64,000 nucleotides of DNA from a virus. Below are positions 58,603 through 64,000 of the stretch, piece after piece (within the stretch, counting starts at the first letter, position 1; the number at the start of each line of letters is the position of its first letter). The notes beneath the pieces were generated by a model. That model searched no databases, was not told the origin of the DNA, and worked only from the letters and a program-made list of their open reading frames with translations. Made by a program: the position numbers and the translations under genes. The stretch spans positions 1-64,000 of IMG/VR virus record IMGVR_UViG_3300045135_001049. The stretch is one strand, 5' to 3'.

Positions 58603-58871
58603 TGGGTAGTTTAGCAGTTCCTACCGTAAGAATAGATACAATAAACGCAGGAGTAAGCCCTGTTACTAACCCATCTAATTTATTACTAGAACTAGGGGGA
58701 GTATTGTATAACGAAGGTTACTTTTACAATAACGATATTTATCAAAGACAAATATTTCCTACATATGATGCAAGTAATAATAATATTTATTTAAAAGTAA
58801 TAACAGTAGCTTTTACAGGCAATGTTGAAGCTACTTCTTTTACTAACGTAAAGGTACATGTAATTGGTTAA
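58602..58871 (+). CDS. Hypothetical beta-rich protein, 89 aa
   Basis: Frame MGSLAVPTVRIDTINAGV..., beta-rich, Asn-rich, no domain recognised. Overlaps both neighbours by a few bases. Likely a small tail-tip decoration protein. Confidence 0.65.
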   Translation: MGSLAVPTVRIDTINAGVSPVTNPSNLLLELGGVLYNEGYFYNNDIYQRQIFPTYDASNNNIYLKVITVAFTGNVEATSFTNVKVHVIG

Positions 58872-59694
58872 TAAAGTAGAAATTACTCCAAGTAGAATTA
58901 TTACAAGGGATAGCAGTGGTAACTCCACATTTGATACTAATAACTTGTATTTAAAAACAGATCCTACTGGTAGTATGCAAATTGGTGGTTATACCCAAGT
59001 ACCTGGTTATAGAGCTTATTTCTTGTATACCCAAGAGGGTATTATATACTACCCTGAGAATACTGGATACGCTATGACCTTAGGTGATTGTCACAACTAT
59101 AATGGTACCGTACCTGCTACTAACGCAGCGAGTGGGTATTATTCTTTTTATGCGCCAGCAGGTATAACAGAATGGATTTCTTCTTGCGGAATTACGATGC
59201 CGCAAGGTGCACCTTTATTTATGCTTATAGAAGGAACAACACCTATGGGGGCTATAAAGTATAAGAACAACTACGGGGATACTTATGCTGATGTTGGTAC
59301 CGTTTACTTAAAGCTTGTTCAAATGGTTTTTAGGGTACCTAACCAGCAAGGTCAATTTTTTATGCTTCCTTTTATCGAAATTATGCATGATGAAATAGTT
59401 GACGCTTATAATACTTACGGCGAAGGTTACTATCAAGTTTATTTTTTATCAGGTACTAATTGGTTTACGGCTAATCGTACTTGGGATCAAAAAGGGTGGA
59501 ATGCTAATAATATCCCAGACCGTAGTAGTTTTACAGTAAATTCCTACAATACTGGTACAAAAACCTTTTCTTTGTCTAGTATATTTGATACTAACAGTAG
59601 CAGTAGTAGATACTGGGGTAAGGTACTTAGTCCTTTTGTTTTACCAAAAATTGAAGTACCTCCTACCAATATAGGAATTGCGGTAACTCCATGA
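58864..59694 (+). CDS. Tail-module protein, TTG start, 276 aa
   Basis: The only available start is TTG 58864 (AAAGG nine bases upstream). The N-terminal VEITPSRIITRDSSGNSTFD is clearly related to the start of the next gene (LKITSDKIIIQNSNNVEKFN). The rest is a Gly/Tyr/Asn-rich beta protein. Probably a tail-surface protein. Confidence 0.65.
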   Translation: MVNKVEITPSRIITRDSSGNSTFDTNNLYLKTDPTGSMQIGGYTQVPGYRAYFLYTQEGIIYYPENTGYAMTLGDCHNYNGTVPATNAASGYYSFYAPAGITEWISSCGITMPQGAPLFMLIEGTTPMGAIKYKNNYGDTYADVGTVYLKLVQMVFRVPNQQGQFFMLPFIEIMHDEIVDAYNTYGEGYYQVYFLSGTNWFTANRTWDQKGWNANNIPDRSSFTVNSYNTGTKTFSLSSIFDTNSSSSRYWGKVLSPFVLPKIEVPPTNIGIAVTP

Positions 59695-60200
59695 GTTTAA
59701 AAATAACTAGTGATAAGATCATTATCCAAAACAGTAATAATGTTGAAAAATTTAATAGTTCTCAACGTTTGCTTTATCAAGTTGGTTACGCAACCGGTAA
59801 TAGTACTTTAACATCTTCTAATTCTTGGAGATACATACCGCACAATCTTAACATTGACACAGATAATGATATTGTTACAATGTACATAACGTTGACAAGT
59901 GGTACTGGTTCTGTTGCTAGTAACTTTATTAACTTAAGGGTACCCGCTCAAAGCCCTATACCTATTGATGTAAACGCTCGTGCTGTTAATACCCGTTATG
60001 GCGCTGTAGACAGTACATGGATGACGGCGTATGCTAGTAGAGAAATAGCACATTTTTATGCAGGGTGGTTATCGTATGTTACTGTTCTTGATATGGGTTG
60101 GGATTCAGAACCAGGTATTAGTAAAGGAAGTACGCCAGCAGGGACTAACCATTCATTAGGGTTTAAATGGGAAATATACGTATATAAATATACTACATAG
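59691..60200 (+). CDS. Paralogous tail-module protein, 169 aa
   Basis: ATGA overlap with the previous gene. Shares the N-terminal strand-turn motif with it and has a beta-rich, aromatic C-terminal part (SLGFKWEIYVYKYTT). Likely the same structural class. Confidence 0.65.
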   Translation: MSLKITSDKIIIQNSNNVEKFNSSQRLLYQVGYATGNSTLTSSNSWRYIPHNLNIDTDNDIVTMYITLTSGTGSVASNFINLRVPAQSPIPIDVNARAVNTRYGAVDSTWMTAYASREIAHFYAGWLSYVTVLDMGWDSEPGISKGSTPAGTNHSLGFKWEIYVYKYTT

Positions 60201-60208
60201 GTGTGATA

Positions 60209-60436
60209 ATGAACTTAGAAAATAAAGAAATTGACATAGAGTTTATGTCATCAAATATGGTAACAGGGGAATCAGTAGTAACTGTTTCTATTTCTAAAGA
60301 AGTAGCTCCGGAAATACTACAAAAAATAGGTACTTACAAGTTATCTTTTGCGGCTAGTACTTTTACTTCTATGGACGACCCTCAGCTGCTTATTGCTTTG
60401 CAAGAAAGATTATCAGTAATACCTGAACCAGTTTAG
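60209..60436 (+). CDS. Hypothetical protein, 75 aa
   Basis: Start ATG 60209 (MNLENKEIDIEFM) with AGGTG nearby; GTG at 60203 is an alternative. Small beta-rich protein ending the tail-tip unit. No domain recognised. Confidence 0.6.
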   Translation: MNLENKEIDIEFMSSNMVTGESVVTVSISKEVAPEILQKIGTYKLSFAASTFTSMDDPQLLIALQERLSVIPEPV

Positions 60437-60438
60437 TA

Positions 60439-60467
60439 AAGACATATTACAGTAAAGCTGGTATAAT
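60439..60467 (+). promoter_or_regulatory. Late promoter with extended -10 TGGTATAAT
   Basis: AAGACA, 17-bp spacer, TATAAT, extended by TGG; 31 bases before the ATG at 60498. Confidence 0.7.
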
Positions 60468-60497
60468 AGAGCAAACGTTTAACCCTAGGATTAAGAC

Positions 60498-61742
60498 ATG
60501 GCAGATATACAATTAGACAGTATCACTAATGATGCTGATACTGGAGTCTTTGACAAGCTCATGGCAGCTGTTAATGCCCAGATAGAAAGTCAGTACCTTA
60601 ACAACAGAATCACCGGTAGTGACTACGCTAATGTCTACCTAGGTGGTATGCAAGCTGTACTTCAGCAAAGTATGCAGTTTGCTCTTCAAGAACAACTTAC
60701 TGAAGCTCAGATTGAAGATGTTGTAGCTGGTACTGCTCTTAAAACTAAGCAGTTAGAAATTGCTGGGCAGGAATTAGCAGCGAAAACTTATGAAGTAGAA
60801 ACTTTACTACCAGATCAACATAACACTAATGTTGCTCAACAGACTATTCTTGCAACTCAAGAAGAAGCTGAGCAATATAAAGTGGATAGTTTGATGCCTG
60901 CAGAGCTTGCTCAAATTCAGAAACAAACAGATGTTGCTGAACGTACTATTACGGAACAGGAACTTACTGGTGCTAAGCAGCGTACTATTCTAGATACTGA
61001 AGAACAGGCTAAGCAATACGAAGTAGATAATATATTGCCTGCTAATTTAGCCCAAGTACAAAAACAAACTGACGTTGCTGAACGCGGAATGGTTGAGCAA
61101 GAAAGCACTGGCTCTAAACAGCGTCTAGTGTTAGATAAAGATATTGCTTTAAAGACTTACGAAAATACTGTTTTACAGTCTGATCAACATAATACTAATA
61201 TAGCACAACAAACTTTATTAGCCACTGAAGAACAAGCTAAGCAGTATGAAGTGGATAACATATTACCCGCTAATCTGGCGCAAATTCAAAAGCAAACTGA
61301 TGTTGCAGAACGTGACATGGCAGAACAAGAAGCTACTGGAAGCAAACAACGTCTAGTCTTGGATCAAGATATTGCTATCAAAGAATATGAAAATACAACT
61401 TTACAAGTTGATCAACATAACAAACTTGTAAAAGATGTAGATGTTGCTGAACGTGGTATGGTGGAACAAGAACTTACTGGCATTAAACAGCGTATTATTT
61501 TAGATACCGAAGAAGAAGCTAAACAGTACGAAGTAGATCACCTTTTACCTGAACAGCTTACTAAGCTGCAGGAAGAAATTGATTTGCTACAGTCGCAAGA
61601 TCAAGCGGTATACACTGATCGTGTTCTTAAGGACAAACAAGCTGCTAAGCTTGGTTTAGACAATGTTATGAAACAAGCTGAAGCTGCTCGACAGAGTGAC
61701 CCTAGTTTTGTTTACACGCCTAACTATGAGGAGACTTTATAA
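60498..61742 (+). CDS. Repeat-rich coiled-coil virion protein, 414 aa
   Basis: Residues about 110-370 consist of recurring blocks such as AQIQKQTDVAER, EQELTGxKQR, EEQAKQYEVDNILPANL and TLQxDQHNTN, giving long Gln/Glu-rich helices. This composition is common in N4-type virion proteins lying between capsid and virion-RNAP genes. Preceded by an extended -10 promoter. Confidence 0.7.
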   Translation: MADIQLDSITNDADTGVFDKLMAAVNAQIESQYLNNRITGSDYANVYLGGMQAVLQQSMQFALQEQLTEAQIEDVVAGTALKTKQLEIAGQELAAKTYEVETLLPDQHNTNVAQQTILATQEEAEQYKVDSLMPAELAQIQKQTDVAERTITEQELTGAKQRTILDTEEQAKQYEVDNILPANLAQVQKQTDVAERGMVEQESTGSKQRLVLDKDIALKTYENTVLQSDQHNTNIAQQTLLATEEQAKQYEVDNILPANLAQIQKQTDVAERDMAEQEATGSKQRLVLDQDIAIKEYENTTLQVDQHNKLVKDVDVAERGMVEQELTGIKQRIILDTEEEAKQYEVDHLLPEQLTKLQEEIDLLQSQDQAVYTDRVLKDKQAAKLGLDNVMKQAEAARQSDPSFVYTPNYEETL

Positions 61743-61745
61743 GCC

Positions 61746-62624
61746 ATGGCTACTATTTCACTTACTAACACGCTAGACGTAGCTGATAAGTACGAAACGC
61801 TTGTACGACAATCGCTGTCTGGCACATCTGCATATATTCGTGCTAAAGAGACGATCCAGGATCTGGTAGACTCTGGTGCAATCGATGAAGCGCAGAAAGC
61901 TGAGATTATCAGCAATATTGTTGGCGGTATCATCAATAACATCACTAGCTCTAGTATGTCTACTGCAATGGCTTGGGCAAATGCGGAAAAAGAAATTGCG
62001 CTTAAGAAGCTAGAACTTGCTAAACAGTTGGATATTTTAGATCAAGAGAACTATGTAAAACAAGCACAAGTAAAACAAATTGAGAATACTATCCGACTAG
62101 CTAAAGTAGAGTCTAAACGTATGTTTGGTACTGCTACATTTGATAGTGAAGGTAACGTAACTTCTTTGGCTTCTGACGGTAAAGTCTACAAAGACATGGA
62201 GCTAGTTGATAGCAACATCAATAAGACTGCAGAAGAGATTGCCCTAGTTCAACAGAAAGTTACAGAGTCTCATGCAGCAGTACATAAGATTGTTGCTGAT
62301 ACTTACGTTAACTATGGTAACTACACTTATTCAGGTCTTGGTAGTACTGGTATTACCGGTGTTGCAGCTAGCCACGGTGATTACAAAACTCTTAGTAAAA
62401 CTCAGCAAGAGATTGCTATTGAACAAGCTAAAGGGTATGTATACAACGCTTGGGCTAACGCTCTGACAGGTTCTGCTTCTATGTTGGGTACAGCTATTGC
62501 AGCTGAATACGCTGAGTTTGGTGCTAATCAGCCAGGCGGTATCTTGTTGGATACAATCCTTGATGCTGCTCGTAACTTGAAAGCAGCTACTACTACAACT
62601 GATGAAGCTACTCCTACGTACTAA
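61746..62624 (+). CDS. Helical virion protein, 292 aa
   Basis: Mostly alpha-helical with a long charged stretch near residues 75-110 (NAEKEIALKKLELAKQLDIL). The C-terminal SLAxAxAAEYAEFGANQPGG-like region is small and Ala-rich. Four bases after the previous gene. Likely a structural protein co-expressed with it. Confidence 0.65.
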   Translation: MATISLTNTLDVADKYETLVRQSLSGTSAYIRAKETIQDLVDSGAIDEAQKAEIISNIVGGIINNITSSSMSTAMAWANAEKEIALKKLELAKQLDILDQENYVKQAQVKQIENTIRLAKVESKRMFGTATFDSEGNVTSLASDGKVYKDMELVDSNINKTAEEIALVQQKVTESHAAVHKIVADTYVNYGNYTYSGLGSTGITGVAASHGDYKTLSKTQQEIAIEQAKGYVYNAWANALTGSASMLGTAIAAEYAEFGANQPGGILLDTILDAARNLKAATTTTDEATPTY

Positions 62625-62626
62625 TC

Positions 62627-64000
62627 ATGAAAAGACCACAGCCTGATATAGGTGATATCTTAAAGTCTGACTTTATTAACAATCTAGGTAGTACTAGGAA
62701 GTTTACAAGACTTTGGGGTACCACTTATATTGGGGGTGTGGAAGTTCTAAACCACCGTAGATACTACTACCCTCGAAGTGCTAGGCCTGCTAACTTTGAA
62801 AAGTTATTTAGGTACCTAGGTGCTTATGAGGATCTTAATAACAATGATCCTAAAGGGGTGCAAAGTGCTTGGTTCTATCTTAATAAGAACAAAGGTTCAG
62901 GGTTACCTGTAGCAGAAGGTGGTACTTTAGAAGACTCGTACCACTTGTTTGTATCATATAACTTAGATCAGTTATGGTGGGATGAGGCTGATGGTGCGAT
63001 GCCTGAAAACCTTACGCTCACTACGAGTATTGTTATTGAAGCGTTAATAGATGGTTCTAGAACAGACACAGTTAGTACTACCCCTTTATTAGACCCTAGC
63101 TGGCCTACTGAACAACTTATTACCGCTATTCAAAATAACTACGAAACTTTATGGGATACTTGTTTAATATCTCAACAAGGCGTAGGTGTTATTAATAAAG
63201 GCACCTTTACAAGCAGTGTAGCTAATGTTGAATTGCCTGACGAAGATGACCTTTCTCCTGATGACCCGTGGCTAGCCGCGTTATCTAGATATGCGTTACG
63301 TAATAACGACGTCGTATGCACAATTAAAGATGTACAGATTGGTTACGCTAAGAGTAGTACAGGTAGAAGATACGCTACTTACGTTGTAGATATTGAAATA
63401 CCTCATATGTCTTTTGATACTTCATCTGCTGTAGTAAACCAGATAGCGTTAGACCTAGGTAAGACGTATACAAGCCGTACAAGAACTCGTTTATCCTACC
63501 CTAATGGGTACTGGACTAAGCAAGAAATTACAGCTATGGATATTAGTGATCTGCAGGATGATCCTGATATTGTTACTCGTCCCTATCTTCTGTGGGAAAA
63601 TGAAGCAGAAGAAGACGATTCTAGGTATAGTAATATTTGGCTTAACTCTGGCGGTACATACTATCTTAAGGCCGATGCAGTACGTAACCCCAGAAACTAC
63701 GGACTTACTTATAAAGGTTTATTTTCTTACTTAGTAAGTCTTATAGACTCTGGGTACAAAAAGAAAAAAGTTAAGTGGTGGAAGAAAGCTTTAGCAGTTG
63801 TAACTTTTGTAGTACTAGTAATAGTAAATCCATTTGGTGCTGCAACTGTATGGGGCGCTATTTTAGCAGCTGCTACAGTTCTGACACTATTAACATTGGC
63901 ATTTGCTCTTGCAGGTATGGATGATTGGGCTGCTGCATTTGCAGAAGCTAACAAGATGATTGAGCCACTAGTTATCATAGCCACTATTATTATGCTAACC
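62627..64000 (+). CDS. Virion protein with hydrophobic region, incomplete at right edge
   Basis: ATG 62627 opens MKRPQPDIGDILKSDF... and the frame stays open to the window end (457 codons visible). The soluble N-terminal 380 residues are mixed alpha/beta with many Tyr/Arg; then comes a basic stretch (SGYKKKKVKWWKK) and at least two hydrophobic segments (ALAVVTFVVLVIVNPFG, AAATVLTLLTLAFALAG). The layout could suit an ejected or membrane-contacting virion protein. Not recognised beyond that. Confidence 0.75.
   Translation, partial: MKRPQPDIGDILKSDFINNLGSTRKFTRLWGTTYIGGVEVLNHRRYYYPRSARPANFEKLFRYLGAYEDLNNNDPKGVQSAWFYLNKNKGSGLPVAEGGTLEDSYHLFVSYNLDQLWWDEADGAMPENLTLTTSIVIEALIDGSRTDTVSTTPLLDPSWPTEQLITAIQNNYETLWDTCLISQQGVGVINKGTFTSSVANVELPDEDDLSPDDPWLAALSRYALRNNDVVCTIKDVQIGYAKSSTGRRYATYVVDIEIPHMSFDTSSAVVNQIALDLGKTYTSRTRTRLSYPNGYWTKQEITAMDISDLQDDPDIVTRPYLLWENEAEEDDSRYSNIWLNSGGTYYLKADAVRNPRNYGLTYKGLFSYLVSLIDSGYKKKKVKWWKKALAVVTFVVLVIVNPFGAATVWGAILAAATVLTLLTLAFALAGMDDWAAAFAEANKMIEPLVIIATIIMLT

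Noticed and set aside
1-64000. Prophage/lysogeny functions (integrase, CI-like repressor, attachment site)
   Set aside because: None of these is visible; the gene set is that of a lytic phage.

Overview
The window is part of a lytic, tailed-phage genome of the N4 type (Schitoviridae-like podovirus). The strongest evidence is a T7-like RNA polymerase encoded as two separate genes (10355-12245), as in the heterodimeric N4 RNA polymerase II. It is supported by a MoxR-like AAA ATPase plus a metallopeptidase/VWA protein (N4 gp24/gp25 types) and by a head module of terminase, portal, acidic scaffold-like protein and major capsid protein. Base composition is AT-rich, genes are tightly packed with ATGA/TAATG overlaps, and there is no integrase or repressor. 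The host is probably a marine gammaproteobacterium, but this is inferred only from gene style and is uncertain.

Layout. From about 15.73 kb to the left end, almost everything is on the minus strand and forms the early/middle region. In transcription order it holds small early proteins, the two RNAP subunits, membrane and zinc-ribbon peptides, the VWA metallopeptidase, the MoxR ATPase, an Asp-hydroxylase-like oxygenase, ThyX, PhoH, a tRNA-Arg(UCU) and a SleB-type cell-wall hydrolase. One 56-codon DUF1127 gene at 9864-10034 runs the other way with its own promoter and is probably a host-derived moron. Between 15.73 and 16.37 kb lies a 640-bp divergent non-coding region full of dyads and direct repeats. 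In N4 the early and late regions start at opposite ends of the linear molecule, so this is where the physical genome ends (terminal repeat) would fall if the assembly was circularised and rotated.

Rightward from 16.37 kb come small accessory genes (ParB-like, GIY-YIG/T5orf172-like), then terminase small and large subunits and a connector-like protein. A very large adsorption module follows: a 2372-aa fibre with about 139 ten-residue repeats and a self-cleaving S74 chaperone, a 2073-aa protein with about 34 beta-propeller-type repeats, and a GC-richer block of three more fibre/receptor-binding proteins. After that come holin and M15 peptidase, the portal module (with an HNH endonuclease), membrane proteins, scaffold and capsid. 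Then there is a lambda gpJ-like 1831-aa tail-tip protein with an NlpC/P60-like partner, coiled-coil virion proteins, and an incomplete protein at the right edge.

Regulation. Late units are preceded by sigma70-like promoters, several with the extended -10 TGGTATAAT. This fits the known use of host sigma70 RNAP for N4 late genes. TTCG/CGAA-capped hairpins end several units. DNA polymerase, helicase, primase, SSB and the giant virion RNAP are not in this window; in an N4-type layout they would lie beyond its two edges. An unexplained octamer, CCCTAGTT, occurs about 22 times, 17 of them on the plus strand.
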